The translations under genes and the position numbers were made by a program. Below, piece by piece: positions 29,384-37,939 of a stretch of DNA of 56,573 nucleotides. This stretch comes from an uncultured Alphaproteobacteria bacterium (GTDB taxonomy: Bacteria > Pseudomonadota > Alphaproteobacteria > HIMB59 > GCA-002718135). Every line of letters begins with the position of its first letter. Position 1 is the first letter of the stretch. The notes beneath the pieces were generated by a model. The model was not told the DNA's origin. It did not search any database and was given only the letters and a program-made list of their open reading frames with translations. The stretch is from contig CACNLM010000002.1 in NCBI GenBank assembly GCA_902621305.1, positions 133,812 to 190,384 of the forward strand. Direction: 5' to 3'.

Positions 29384-30704
29384 TTACAAAAGTATTTCCG
29401 TTGTTTATCTTTAATATTTTAAGATCTCTTTCGATAATATTTTTTTTAAAATAAAAGTTACCATCAATACCATTAAATTTTTTATTTGGGTTATTAAGCA
29501 GTTTTACTACATCTCCAAATTTATATTTTTTTGAATAAATGAAATTTATTAAACCAATTAAATCATATGGAAGTGTTGAAATTCTTAAAAACTCATCATT
29601 ATATATTTCAGTATAATTATTAATTATATTTATTCTTCTGGTTTCAGGAACACCTGGAAATATGGTTCCCTGTAGAGAAGGTTCAAAGAAAAAAGTTTTA
29701 TCGTCTATTACTCCAGTTCCCATAAACTGTACAATATTAGGATCTATATCGTAGTAAGGTAGAAGCGGTGCAACCTGTAATAAATTTAAACCATAATCAG
29801 CAATCAGAATATGTGTAAAATCATAGTCACTTGTAGTTTTAAATCTTTCTAACTTTTTTAATCTTTGTTTTGATTTTTCATCTTTTTTAGAAGATAAAAT
29901 TTGTTTTTGTCTATTCAATTCATATTTCCTCAATTCATATTTTCCCAATTCTTTTATTGATTCTCTTACATTTGATAGTTCGTCTTTATATGAAGATCTG
30001 TTAACTAAGATTGCTGGGCTATCAAAAATTATGTCATCGATTAAACTATTTATTAAATATCCATATTCATTTTCAGGATAAAGTAGTGCTACTTTTGCGT
30101 CATCGTTTAAATATAACATAAGTTGTGAAAGTTCGTTTTGTGGGAAAAAATTTACTAAATAAACACAATCTTTTGCAAGTGAGGATTGTGACGAGTATGA
30201 AAAAAAAATTACTCCATCCGCACAATAATTATTTAAAAACCTTGAATACTTAGATTGGATTGGGCCTAGAAAAATTTTTCCAGGTAATAGATTGTCTTCT
30301 ATAATTTTTTTTAGATCATTTTCATTGTCAAAAAATTCTATTTGTATAACAACATCATTTACACCAAGGTTATAAAGCCCTAATTCATAGGTGTTCAAAA
30401 ATTGTTTTGTAGTTTTTTTTTCATCATCTTTTGCAAATAAGGCAATAATTGTTTTATCTAAAATAACATCATCCAAAATTTTATTTTTCTTATCTTGTTT
30501 GTTTTCTGTTTTATCAATTACATATTTTTCACCTTTAATATCAATTGATTTTTCAGAAATGGTTGTTTCTTCAGTAATTTTTGTTTCTTGTTTAGATAAA
30601 TTTACTGGAGTACATGAAATTATAAATATAAATATATAAATAATGGATAATTTTATTAATGGTCTCTCAATTGTAGCAACACCTATTGGCAATTTAGATG
30701 ACAT
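29376..30704 (-). CDS. LpoA-like penicillin-binding-protein activator lipoprotein
   Basis: The 442-residue frame has a lipoprotein signal (FIIS then lipidated C31) and a long periplasmic-binding-protein-like region: ALFAKDDEK, LGLYNLGVNDVVIQIEFFDN, a segment GPIQSKYSRFLNNYC and later GTIFPGVPETRRINIINNY. This fold and its position opposite rsmI match LpoA/YraM, an outer-membrane activator of peptidoglycan synthases. It is shorter than E. coli LpoA because the N-terminal TPR part is absent, which is usual outside gammaproteobacteria. Start uncertain: the ATG at 30704 overlaps rsmI by 62 bp; a TTG at 30692 or a non-ATG codon closer to the signal is possible. Confidence 0.78.
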   Translation of the reverse strand: MSSKLPIGVATIERPLIKLSIIYIFIFIISCTPVNLSKQETKITEETTISEKSIDIKGEKYVIDKTENKQDKKNKILDDVILDKTIIALFAKDDEKKTTKQFLNTYELGLYNLGVNDVVIQIEFFDNENDLKKIIEDNLLPGKIFLGPIQSKYSRFLNNYCADGVIFFSYSSQSSLAKDCVYLVNFFPQNELSQLMLYLNDDAKVALLYPENEYGYLINSLIDDIIFDSPAILVNRSSYKDELSNVRESIKELGKYELRKYELNRQKQILSSKKDEKSKQRLKKLERFKTTSDYDFTHILIADYGLNLLQVAPLLPYYDIDPNIVQFMGTGVIDDKTFFFEPSLQGTIFPGVPETRRINIINNYTEIYNDEFLRISTLPYDLIGLINFIYSKKYKFGDVVKLLNNPNKKFNGIDGNFYFKKNIIERDLKILKINNGNTFVIN

Positions 30705-31485
30705 AACTTACAGAGCTGTAAAGGTACTTGGAGAATGTGATATCGTTATTTGTGAAAATCCTAAACATTCACTTAAATTACTAAATAAATTAGGCATTAA
30801 AAAGAAATTAATTGCTCTACACGATTATAATGAGCATAAAATTATAGATCAGATTAAAGTTTTATTAAAAAATAAAAATTGTGTTCTAATTTCTGATGCA
30901 GGGTCACCACTTATTTCAGATCCTGGGTATAATTTAGTACAATATTGTATTGCAAATAATATTAGAGTAACATCTGTGCCTGGCCCATCTTCAATTGTAT
31001 CGAGTTTACAGTTATCTGGTTTGCCAATATCAGAATTTGCTTTTTTTGGCTTTGTTCCAAAATCTAAAAAAAAGATAGAGGGCCTTGTTAAGAATATTTC
31101 TCAAGAAAAAAGGACTTGTGTATTTTTTGTCTCTAGTCATAAATTGATTGTTTTTCTAGACTGCCTAGAAAATATTATGGCTAATAGATCAGTTTCAATA
31201 TGTAAAGAACTTACGAAGGTAAATGAATTTGTTTTTAGAGGAACTCCAAATAATGTGAAAAATAAAATACTCGCAGATAAGGACAATATTAAAGGTGAGT
31301 TTGTTGCTGTTATTGATAGACAAACAACAAAAAACCAAGATTTTGACAATATTGATTTGTATAGCAAAGAATTAAAAAAGATGGCTACGAAATTTTCTTT
31401 GACCGACATCGCAGAAATAGTACATAAATTTACAAAAATTAATAAAAACAAAATTTACAAATGGTTGCTAAAATTAAGAAAATAA
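30643..31485 (+). CDS. rsmI: 16S rRNA (cytidine-1402-2'-O)-methyltransferase
   Basis: Methylates C1402 in the ribosomal P site. The 280-residue protein carries LSIVATPIGNLDDITYRAVKVL, the SAM-binding SDAGSPLISDPGYNL, VPGPSSIVSSLQLSGLP and a FFGFVPKSKKK segment, followed by the C-terminal helical extension. The order lpoA (reverse)-rsmI-BON lipoprotein parallels E. coli yraM-yraL-yraP. Its start lies inside the antisense beginning of the LpoA-like gene, and its end overlaps the BON gene by 25 bp. Confidence 0.95.
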   Translation: MDNFINGLSIVATPIGNLDDITYRAVKVLGECDIVICENPKHSLKLLNKLGIKKKLIALHDYNEHKIIDQIKVLLKNKNCVLISDAGSPLISDPGYNLVQYCIANNIRVTSVPGPSSIVSSLQLSGLPISEFAFFGFVPKSKKKIEGLVKNISQEKRTCVFFVSSHKLIVFLDCLENIMANRSVSICKELTKVNEFVFRGTPNNVKNKILADKDNIKGEFVAVIDRQTTKNQDFDNIDLYSKELKKMATKFSLTDIAEIVHKFTKINKNKIYKWLLKLRK

Positions 31486-32069
31486 TTAATATTTTATTTA
31501 TTCCTATATTTTTAATCTTTGCATCTTTTAATTATGGATGCTCACCTGCAAGTGTTCTTGCTACGGGTGGGGGTAGTGCAATGGTAGTTGCTGAAGGAGA
31601 AAGATCTCTTGGTACAGTAGTAGATGACGCCACTATTAAGGTCAATATTGCAGCTAAATTTTTAAATGCAGGGAACAACCTTTTTGTAAATATAAATACA
31701 AGTGTTTTAGAGGGTAGAATTTTATTAACTGGTCTTGTTGATAATCAAGAGATTAGAATTGATGCAGTAAGATTAGTTTGGGAAGTTGAGGGGGTTAAAG
31801 AAATTATTAATGAAATAGAAATTGGAAATAGAACAACTATTAAAGATTATGCTAGTGATTTATGGATTAATACACAAGCAAGAGCTGTAGCTGCTAAAAC
31901 AGTTGGGATAAAAGCAATTACTTTTAATTTTGAAACTATCCAAGGTAAAATTTATATAGCCGGTATTACAACTCGACCAGATCTGTTGAATGAAATGACT
32001 CTTGCTCTTAAAAACATAAAGGGTGTTAAAGAAATTGTTAACTATGTAATTATAAGAGAAAAACTATAA
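31461..32069 (+). CDS. double BON-domain lipoprotein (DolP/YraP-like)
   Basis: The 202-residue protein has a lipobox (YGC, lipidated C27) and two BON domains (about 55-120 and 128-200), with the repeating pattern of VNINTSVLEGRILLTGLV, then TIQGKIYIAGITT. BON domains bind phospholipid; E. coli DolP supports outer-membrane integrity and the BAM machinery. Gene order next to rsmI supports orthology with dolP. The start codon lies 25 bp inside rsmI, implying coupled translation. Confidence 0.88.
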   Translation: MVAKIKKIINILFIPIFLIFASFNYGCSPASVLATGGGSAMVVAEGERSLGTVVDDATIKVNIAAKFLNAGNNLFVNINTSVLEGRILLTGLVDNQEIRIDAVRLVWEVEGVKEIINEIEIGNRTTIKDYASDLWINTQARAVAAKTVGIKAITFNFETIQGKIYIAGITTRPDLLNEMTLALKNIKGVKEIVNYVIIREKL

Positions 32070-32070
32070 T

Positions 32071-32421
32071 TTATCTTAAGCTTCCGATTTTTTCTCCTGC
32101 TAAAATATGAATATGAAAATGTGGTACTTCTTGTCCACCATCCGCTCCTGAATTTGTTATCAATCTATAACCAGAATTTTCAATGTTAATATTATTTATT
32201 ACAAGTTGAACACTCTTAAAAAAGGATGTGATATTTTCATCATCTGCATTTTTTAAAAAATCAGAAAAGGTTCTACAAGGAAATTTTGGTATACCTAAAA
32301 CATGTATCTTAGCTTGTGGATTAATATCATTAAAAAATAAGCTAAACTCATCTTCATGAACTTTATCACAAGGTATTTCTTTCTTTAATATTTTTGCAAA
32401 AATATTGTTTTCATCATACAT
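32071..32421 (-). CDS. HIT family nucleotide hydrolase (HinT-like)
   Basis: The 116-residue protein matches bacterial HinT: NNIFAKILKKEIPCDKVHEDE at the N-terminus, HVLGIPK in the middle, and the histidine triad HFHIHIL near the C-terminus. Such enzymes hydrolyse purine nucleoside phosphoramidates. It is 6 bp downstream of hisE, an arrangement seen in other proteobacteria, and only one base separates its stop from the convergent BON gene. Confidence 0.93.
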   Translation of the reverse strand: MYDENNIFAKILKKEIPCDKVHEDEFSLFFNDINPQAKIHVLGIPKFPCRTFSDFLKNADDENITSFFKSVQLVINNINIENSGYRLITNSGADGGQEVPHFHIHILAGEKIGSLR

Positions 32422-32427
32422 TTTGTT

Positions 32428-32700
32428 CTACTTTCTTTTATCAAGCTCTTTGTAAATTTCATTAATTGTAATTTTTTTTGATTTTAACAAAACAAGAAGG
32501 TGATAAATTACATCAACTGCCTCTTCTATTGTTCTTTTTTTTGATCCTTTTAAAAAATCTATAATTAACTCAGAAGATTCTTCTCCAAATTTTTGAGCTA
32601 TTTTTTTTGGCCCTAACTTTAATAACTTATTGGTATACGAATTTTTTTTTCTTGTTTGTACTCTATTGTTTATAATTTCATTTAAGTCTTCAATTTTCAT
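32428..32700 (-). CDS. hisE: phosphoribosyl-ATP pyrophosphatase
   Basis: Second step of histidine synthesis: removes pyrophosphate from phosphoribosyl-ATP. The 90-residue all-alpha protein contains the MazG-like core LGPKKIAQKFGEESSELIIDFL and the EEAVDVIYHLLVLL motif with metal-binding acidic residues. It is a separate gene from hisI (4.9 kb). It is 5 bp downstream of hisF, the next-to-last gene of the his operon before the HIT gene. Confidence 0.93.
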   Translation of the reverse strand: MKIEDLNEIINNRVQTRKKNSYTNKLLKLGPKKIAQKFGEESSELIIDFLKGSKKRTIEEAVDVIYHLLVLLKSKKITINEIYKELDKRK

Positions 32701-32705
32701 AAAAT

Positions 32706-33461
32706 TTAATCTCTAATGCTTATATTTTTATCTTTTAAGTATTCCTTTACTTCTTTAATGCTAATTTCATTAAAATGAAAGACTGAGGCAGCTAATAATG
32801 CATCGGCCTTACCTTTAACAACACCATCATAAAAATGATCTAGGGTTCCAACTCCACCACTCGCTATTACTGGTATCTTTAAAAATTCTGATACTTTACT
32901 CAGAAGTTCATTATCAAAACCAGATTTTGTACCATCTTTGTCCATTGATGTTAAAAGAATTTCCCCAGCTCCAAGTTTTTGAACTTTTTCTATCCAGCTT
33001 AAAGCATACAAATCAGTTTTCTTAGTACCCCCATGAGAATAAACAAACCAATCATTATTATGTTTTTTTGCATCAACTGCTACAACGATGCATTGGTTTC
33101 CAAAATATTCAGAAGCTTCTTTAATAATATTAGGATTTTTAATTGCAGCAGAATTTATAGACACTTTGTCAGCGCCGGCTTTAAGTAAGGCTTGTATATT
33201 TCCTATTGATGAAATTCCACCACCAACTGTAAGAGGAATAAAAACCTCGTTTGCAGTCTTTTTAACTACATTTACCATCGTATCTCTATTTTCTAATGAT
33301 GCGCTAATATCCAAGAAACAAATTTCATCAGCTCCATTATCAGAATAATGTTTTGCTTGCTCAACTGGATCACCAGCATCGACTAGATTTAAAAAATTAA
33401 TTCCTTTTACTACCCTCCCGTCTTTAACGTCTAGGCATGGGATAATTCTTATTTTTACCAT
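32706..33461 (-). CDS. hisF: imidazole glycerol phosphate synthase, cyclase subunit
   Basis: TIM barrel of 251 residues that, with HisH, closes the imidazole ring and releases AICAR. The active-site aspartates are in [13 protein letters not shown] (first strand) and [15 protein letters not shown] (fifth strand). Phosphate loops VGGGISS and [11 protein letters not shown] are intact. One base separates it from hisA. Length is the family norm. The upstream genes hisG, hisD and hisC are not in this window. Confidence 0.97.
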   Translation of the reverse strand: MVKIRIIPCLDVKDGRVVKGINFLNLVDAGDPVEQAKHYSDNGADEICFLDISASLENRDTMVNVVKKTANEVFIPLTVGGGISSIGNIQALLKAGADKVSINSAAIKNPNIIKEASEYFGNQCIVVAVDAKKHNNDWFVYSHGGTKKTDLYALSWIEKVQKLGAGEILLTSMDKDGTKSGFDNELLSKVSEFLKIPVIASGGVGTLDHFYDGVVKGKADALLAASVFHFNEISIKEVKEYLKDKNISIRD

Positions 33462-33462
33462 T

Positions 33463-34203
33463 TTAGTTTAAAATTTTTTGCGCTTCAACTAAATCAATCT
33501 TACCTTCATAGAAAGATTTACCTGAAATTATTCCTTCAATATTTTTAAATTTAAGTTTTTTTAGGTCTGTTAGATCAGAGTAATTGGTTAAACCACCTGC
33601 AACAATAATTTTTTTATTAAATTCTTTAGTTAGATTTATTTTTTTTAGAAAATTACTAACAAAATCTAAATTTAAACCTTTTAACATTCCATCATTTTGA
33701 ATGTCTGTAATTACATATCCTTTTATTTTTGAGGTAGTATAAATATCAAGAATATCTTGTATTTTTTTGCCTGAATTTTCGTCCCACCCCTTTATCATTA
33801 TGTTATCTTCAAGAATATCTAATGATATATATATTTTATCTGCATACTGATCTGATAAAATTATAACTTCACTTGGTTTTTCAACTGACATGGATCCAAT
33901 AATTAAATTATCTATTCCAACTTCAAAATATTTTTTAGCTAAATCTAAATTTCTAACCCCGCCTCCTAACTGTATTGGTATTGAAATTGATTTTCTTATT
34001 TTCTTTATTGTTTCAAAATTAACATTTGATCTACCAAATGCAGCATCTAAGTCAATCAGGTGCAATTTTTTGCAACCGATTTGTTCAAAGTAGATTGCTT
34101 GTTTTTCTGGATCTTCATTATAAACAATGCTTGAGCTATCTTTACCCTTAGACAATCTAACACATTTATTATCTTTTAAATCAATGGCTGGTATAATTTG
34201 CAC
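33463..34203 (-). CDS. hisA: ProFAR isomerase
   Basis: Amadori isomerase of 246 residues, with the same barrel ancestry as His[17 protein letters not shown] holds the first catalytic Asp; [15 protein letters not shown] holds the second; phosphate loops GGGVRN and [11 protein letters not shown] are present. It begins with GTG, sharing one base with the stop of the upstream acetyltransferase gene. Canonical hisH-hisA adjacency is interrupted by that gene. Confidence 0.96.
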   Translation of the reverse strand: MQIIPAIDLKDNKCVRLSKGKDSSSIVYNEDPEKQAIYFEQIGCKKLHLIDLDAAFGRSNVNFETIKKIRKSISIPIQLGGGVRNLDLAKKYFEVGIDNLIIGSMSVEKPSEVIILSDQYADKIYISLDILEDNIMIKGWDENSGKKIQDILDIYTTSKIKGYVITDIQNDGMLKGLNLDFVSNFLKKINLTKEFNKKIIVAGGLTNYSDLTDLKKLKFKNIEGIISGKSFYEGKIDLVEAQKILN

Positions 34204-34745
34204 TACAGATTTTTATAGTAATAATAACCTTTGATAAAGCTTCCGTTAATATAAGCATAATATGGGTTTTCACCCCACTTAATATAATTTTTACCTGTAA
34301 AAAGTTTTATTGCTGCATCTTGTGTTTCTCTAACAGCTAATTGTAAAGATTTAATATTATCTTCTTTTGCAATTTGTTCAGTGTGATCAATCATTGTTTT
34401 AGCCAAACCATAACCTCTTGCCCATGGAGCAACAAATTGTCTTCTTACACGTGCTATATTCTTCCTAGACTCAATATTGGGAGCCTCGTAGGCAAGTTGT
34501 AGGGTTCCGGCTATAACACCATTCAGTCTACCAACAATAAGTTTGATATATTTATCATTAGTTCTTTTAGTCCAATATTCAGTTAAAATTTCTCGTGTAG
34601 GAACTCTTAACCAACCAAAGCCTCCTCCAGCTTTTATTGCTTGTTCAGTAATATTACAAAGATCTGCCAAATCCACCTCTGATAAGGTTTCAATGTTATC
34701 GACTGAAATATTAATTTTCTCTTTAAGTTGTGTAGACATGTTCAT
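34203..34745 (-). CDS. GNAT family N-acetyltransferase inserted in the his operon
   Basis: The 180-residue protein has a GNAT core (about 60-165): IVGRLNGVIAGTLQLAYE, RVRRQFVAPWARGYGLAKTM (beta-4 and the acetyl-CoA loop, a ...ARGYGLA form of Q/RxxGxG/A), and LQLAVRETQDAAIKLFTGKNY. The substrate is unknown. It overlaps hisH by 4 bp (ATGA) and hisA by 1 bp, so it is translated as part of the his operon. A role in histidine metabolism is possible but not required by the sequence. Confidence 0.87.
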   Translation of the reverse strand: MNMSTQLKEKINISVDNIETLSEVDLADLCNITEQAIKAGGGFGWLRVPTREILTEYWTKRTNDKYIKLIVGRLNGVIAGTLQLAYEAPNIESRKNIARVRRQFVAPWARGYGLAKTMIDHTEQIAKEDNIKSLQLAVRETQDAAIKLFTGKNYIKWGENPYYAYINGSFIKGYYYYKNL

Positions 34746-35371
34746 ACTTTTATAAATTCTTTTAATAAGTTTAATCCTTGGGAGGAGCTTTTTTCAGGAT
34801 GAAACTGAACGCCATATATATTTTCTTTTCCAACAATTGAAGCAAAATTTGTACTATACTTAGTTTCTGCCAAAATATTGTCTTTATTGGCACAATCGAA
34901 ATAGTAAGAATGAACAAAGTAATAATCATTTTTAGTTGAGATTAAGTTATTGTATTTTGAATTTGTGGGTATTACCAAGTTCCAACCCATATGTGGAAGT
35001 TTTAAACTATCTTTAGGTAATAATTTAATTTTACCGTCTATCCAGCCTAATCCCATATGAGTTCCATTTTCTTCACTCGTCTTAGCTAACATTTGCATGC
35101 CAACACATATCCCTAAAAAAGGTTTCTTGTTTATTAAAGCAAATTCACAAAGTTCATCAATCAAACCATCGGTATTTTTTAAACCATTCATGCATGTAGA
35201 AAAGGCCCCCTGACCAGGTAAAACAATATGAGTAGAGTTTTTAACATCTTTTAGATTTTTTGAAATTAAAACCTCAGCTTCAATATTATTATCTTTTGCT
35301 ATTTTAATAAAAGATTTTTGAGCAGACAAAACATTTCCCGAACCGTAATCAACAATAGTAATCTTTTTCAT
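34742..35371 (-). CDS. hisH: imidazole glycerol phosphate synthase, glutaminase subunit
   Basis: Class I glutamine amidotransferase of 209 residues supplying ammonia to HisF. It begins with VDYGSGNVLSAQKSF; the nucleophile Cys lies in LGICVGMQML; the His-Glu pair is in VQFHPEKSS. All triad residues are present. It is 6 bp downstream of hisB and overlaps the GNAT gene by 4 bp. Confidence 0.96.
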   Translation of the reverse strand: MKKITIVDYGSGNVLSAQKSFIKIAKDNNIEAEVLISKNLKDVKNSTHIVLPGQGAFSTCMNGLKNTDGLIDELCEFALINKKPFLGICVGMQMLAKTSEENGTHMGLGWIDGKIKLLPKDSLKLPHMGWNLVIPTNSKYNNLISTKNDYYFVHSYYFDCANKDNILAETKYSTNFASIVGKENIYGVQFHPEKSSSQGLNLLKEFIKV

Positions 35372-35377
35372 TAAAAA

Positions 35378-35965
35378 TTAAAGAGTGCCTTTTGAAGATG
35401 GTATATTATCTTTTCTTCTATTGTCTATTTCAACTGCAAATCTTAAACTTTTAGCAAAGGCTTTAAAGCATGATTCAATTATATGATGATTGTTTTTTCC
35501 ATACAGATTTTCAATATGTAAATTACATTTTGATTCATTTGAAAAGGCTTTAAAAAATTCATGGAATAACTCTGTATCCATTTCACCAATTTTTTTTAGA
35601 CCAAGGTTAACATTCCAGACAAGCTCTGGTCTTCCGCTTAAATCAATAACACATCTTGATAGGCATTCATCCATTGGAACATATGAAAAGCCATATCTAT
35701 TGATTCCTTTTTTATCATCTAATCCTTTATTTATAGCTAAAGCAACAGCATAAGCGGTATCTTCAACTGAGTGGTGAAGATCAACATTGGTGTCTCCTTC
35801 ACATTTTAAATCTATATCTATCAAGCTGTGATGAGATAATAATTCCAGCATATGATCAAAAAAACCAATTTGTGTTGAAATTTTAGATTGGCCAGTGCCA
35901 TCTAAGTTAACTTTACAACTTATCTTGGTTTCTTTAGTATTTCTCTCAACTTTACCTTTTCGCAT
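35378..35965 (-). CDS. hisB: imidazoleglycerol-phosphate dehydratase
   Basis: Monofunctional HisB of 195 residues (no phosphatase domain, as is usual in alphaproteobacteria). Metal-binding histidine motifs are FFDHMLELLSHHS, LHHSVEDTA, and the second-half equivalents ELFHEFFKAF and KNNHHIIESCFKA. First gene of this his unit, divergent from hslV across an 81-bp gap that also holds the hslV promoter. Confidence 0.96.
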   Translation of the reverse strand: MRKGKVERNTKETKISCKVNLDGTGQSKISTQIGFFDHMLELLSHHSLIDIDLKCEGDTNVDLHHSVEDTAYAVALAINKGLDDKKGINRYGFSYVPMDECLSRCVIDLSGRPELVWNVNLGLKKIGEMDTELFHEFFKAFSNESKCNLHIENLYGKNNHHIIESCFKAFAKSLRFAVEIDNRRKDNIPSSKGTL

Positions 35966-36009
35966 TTTTGCCTAATATCAGTGAAATATGATTTATTCTA
36001 GGTAAATTA

Positions 36010-36037
36010 CTTGATAAAAATAATTAAATAGCCATCT
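36010..36037 (+). promoter_or_regulatory. sigma-32 (RpoH)-type promoter of hslVU
   Basis: CTTGAT at 36010-36015, 15 bases, then GCCATCT at 36031-36037. This matches the layout of the dnaK promoter in the window (CTTG, N17, xCCATNT). The transcription start should fall about 36043-36045, only a few bases before the hslV ATG at 36047, and no Shine-Dalgarno is visible, so the mRNA may be leaderless. Confidence 0.5.
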
Positions 36038-36046
36038 TATGAATGA

Positions 36047-36595
36047 ATGGAAAAAAACATTATCAAATCAACAACTATTGTAGGAATTAGAAAAGATAAT
36101 CTCGTAGTTATTGCTGGTGATGGTCAGGCTAGTCTTGGTAATACGGTAATGAAATCCAATGTTAAAAAAATTAGAAGACTTGGTGTTGATGAAACTGTTA
36201 TATCTGGTTTTGCAGGATCTACTGCAGATGCATTCGCTTTATTTGAAAGATTAGAGGGAAAGTTAGATCAATATAAAAATCAACTTAAAAGAGCTTGTGT
36301 AGAATTAGCTAAAGATTGGAGAACAGATAGATATCTAAGAAGATTAGAAGCAATGATGATCGTAGCTGATAAGGATGTAAGTTTGTTGCTGTCTGGTACA
36401 GGTGATGTAATTGAATCTGATGATGGAATACTTGCAATAGGTTCTGGAGGTCCATACGCAAATAGTGCTGCTAAGGCGTTGATGAAAAATACAAAAATGA
36501 ATGCAAAAGAAATTGCTTTAGAATCACTCAATATAGCAGCTGATATTTGTATTTATACAAACCATAATATTATTTCAGAAACTATTGAGTTGTAG
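36047..36595 (+). CDS. hslV: ATP-dependent protease, peptidase subunit HslV
   Basis: Threonine protease of the HslUV complex. The 182-residue protein has the mature N-terminus TTIVGIR after an 8-residue propeptide, then [17 protein letters not shown] and the catalytic-core [19 protein letters not shown]. Later [14 protein letters not shown] is typical. The E. coli protein has only Met before the Thr; propeptides are common in alphaproteobacteria. It is followed immediately by hslU. Confidence 0.96.
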   Translation: MEKNIIKSTTIVGIRKDNLVVIAGDGQASLGNTVMKSNVKKIRRLGVDETVISGFAGSTADAFALFERLEGKLDQYKNQLKRACVELAKDWRTDRYLRRLEAMMIVADKDVSLLLSGTGDVIESDDGILAIGSGGPYANSAAKALMKNTKMNAKEIALESLNIAADICIYTNHNIISETIEL

Positions 36596-36596
36596 A

Positions 36597-37910
36597 ATGG
36601 AATCTAGCTTCAGCCCAAGAGAGATTGTTTCTGAATTAGATAAATTTATCATTGGACAAAACAAAGCAAAAAAAGCAGTTGCAGTTGCTTTAAGAAATAG
36701 ATGGAGAAGAAAACAACTTGATGAGTCTTTAAAAGAAGAAATTGTACCAAAAAATATTTTAATGGTTGGTCCAACAGGGTGTGGTAAAACAGAAATATCA
36801 AGAAGACTCGCTAAGTTAGCAAACGCACCCTTTGTTAAGGTTGAGGCGACTAAGTTTACAGAAGTTGGATATGTCGGAAGAGATGTAGAACAAATAATAA
36901 GAGATCTTGTTGAAATAAGTATTACAAAAACAAAAATACAAATGGGTCAAGAAGTGAAGGCAAAAGCAGAAAAAAATGCAGAAGAAAGAATCTTGGATGT
37001 TTTAGTTTCTAAAAGCTCAACGCCAGCTACTCGAGATAATTTTAGGAAAAAACTAAGATCAGGTGAACTTAATGATAATGAAGTTGAAATTCCAGTTTCA
37101 GCTAATGCAAATTTAAATTTACCAACTATGGACATACCTGGTATGCCTGGTTCTCAAATGGGTATGATTAATTTAGGTGATGTATTTGGAAAAGGTTTTG
37201 GCAATCAAAAAAAAATGAAAAAAATGAGTGTCAAAGATTCTCATGCGTATTTATTAAATGAGGAAACCGATAAACTTTTAGATAAAGATAAAATAAACTC
37301 AAGAGCATTGGATGATGTAGAGCAAAACGGTATCGTTTTTATAGATGAAATAGATAAAATTACTTCTAGAGCCGATAGAAGTGGCGCGGATGTCTCAAGA
37401 GAGGGTGTCCAAAGAGATTTATTACCACTTATTGAAGGAACTGCCGTAACTACAAAATATGGTGTTGTAAAAACAGATTATATTTTATTCATTGCTTCAG
37501 GTGCATTTCACTTATCAAAACCATCAGACATGCTGCCTGAACTTCAAGGTAGATTACCAATTAGAGTCGAACTTGATAGTCTTAGTAAAAAAGATTTTAA
37601 ACTTATTCTTACTGAAACACAAAATAGCTTGATTAAGCAGTATCAAGGACTTCTTGGAACAGAGAAGGTTGATTTGAAGTTTGAAGAAGATGGAATTGAT
37701 ACCATCGCTTCTCTATCTACAGAGATAAATCAGAACGTAGAAAATATAGGTGCCAGAAGGCTCCATACTGTAATGGAAAAACTACTTGAAGAAGTTAGTT
37801 ATACAGCCTCAGATATAGGACCTACAGAAATAATAATTAATAAGGAATACGTTGAAAATAGCTTAGGAGAACTTATTAAAAGTCAGGACTTATCAAAGTT
37901 TATATTGTAA
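36597..37910 (+). CDS. hslU: ATP-dependent protease, ATPase subunit HslU
   Basis: AAA+ unfoldase of 437 residues. It starts [22 protein letters not shown]; Walker A is [10 protein letters not shown]; Walker B is [10 protein letters not shown]; the I domain is present (about 110-240), and sensor-2 is in [14 protein letters not shown]. The open frame extends to a TTG at 36585 inside hslV, but the ATG at 36597, one base after the hslV stop, gives the usual N-terminus. Co-transcribed with hslV from the heat-shock promoter. Confidence 0.96.
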   Translation: MESSFSPREIVSELDKFIIGQNKAKKAVAVALRNRWRRKQLDESLKEEIVPKNILMVGPTGCGKTEISRRLAKLANAPFVKVEATKFTEVGYVGRDVEQIIRDLVEISITKTKIQMGQEVKAKAEKNAEERILDVLVSKSSTPATRDNFRKKLRSGELNDNEVEIPVSANANLNLPTMDIPGMPGSQMGMINLGDVFGKGFGNQKKMKKMSVKDSHAYLLNEETDKLLDKDKINSRALDDVEQNGIVFIDEIDKITSRADRSGADVSREGVQRDLLPLIEGTAVTTKYGVVKTDYILFIASGAFHLSKPSDMLPELQGRLPIRVELDSLSKKDFKLILTETQNSLIKQYQGLLGTEKVDLKFEEDGIDTIASLSTEINQNVENIGARRLHTVMEKLLEEVSYTASDIGPTEIIINKEYVENSLGELIKSQDLSKFIL

Positions 37911-37939
37911 AGCTCATTTAATTTTTTAATAATTGTAAA

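Noticed and set aside
29915-29950. Imperfect direct repeat encoding KYEL twice in the LpoA-like gene
   Set aside because: Only two short AT-rich copies in a coding region; likely slippage, no further structure.
34448-34453. CACGTG hexamer in the GNAT gene
   Set aside because: Flanks (TA...CTA) do not match the parS arms; simple chance occurrence.
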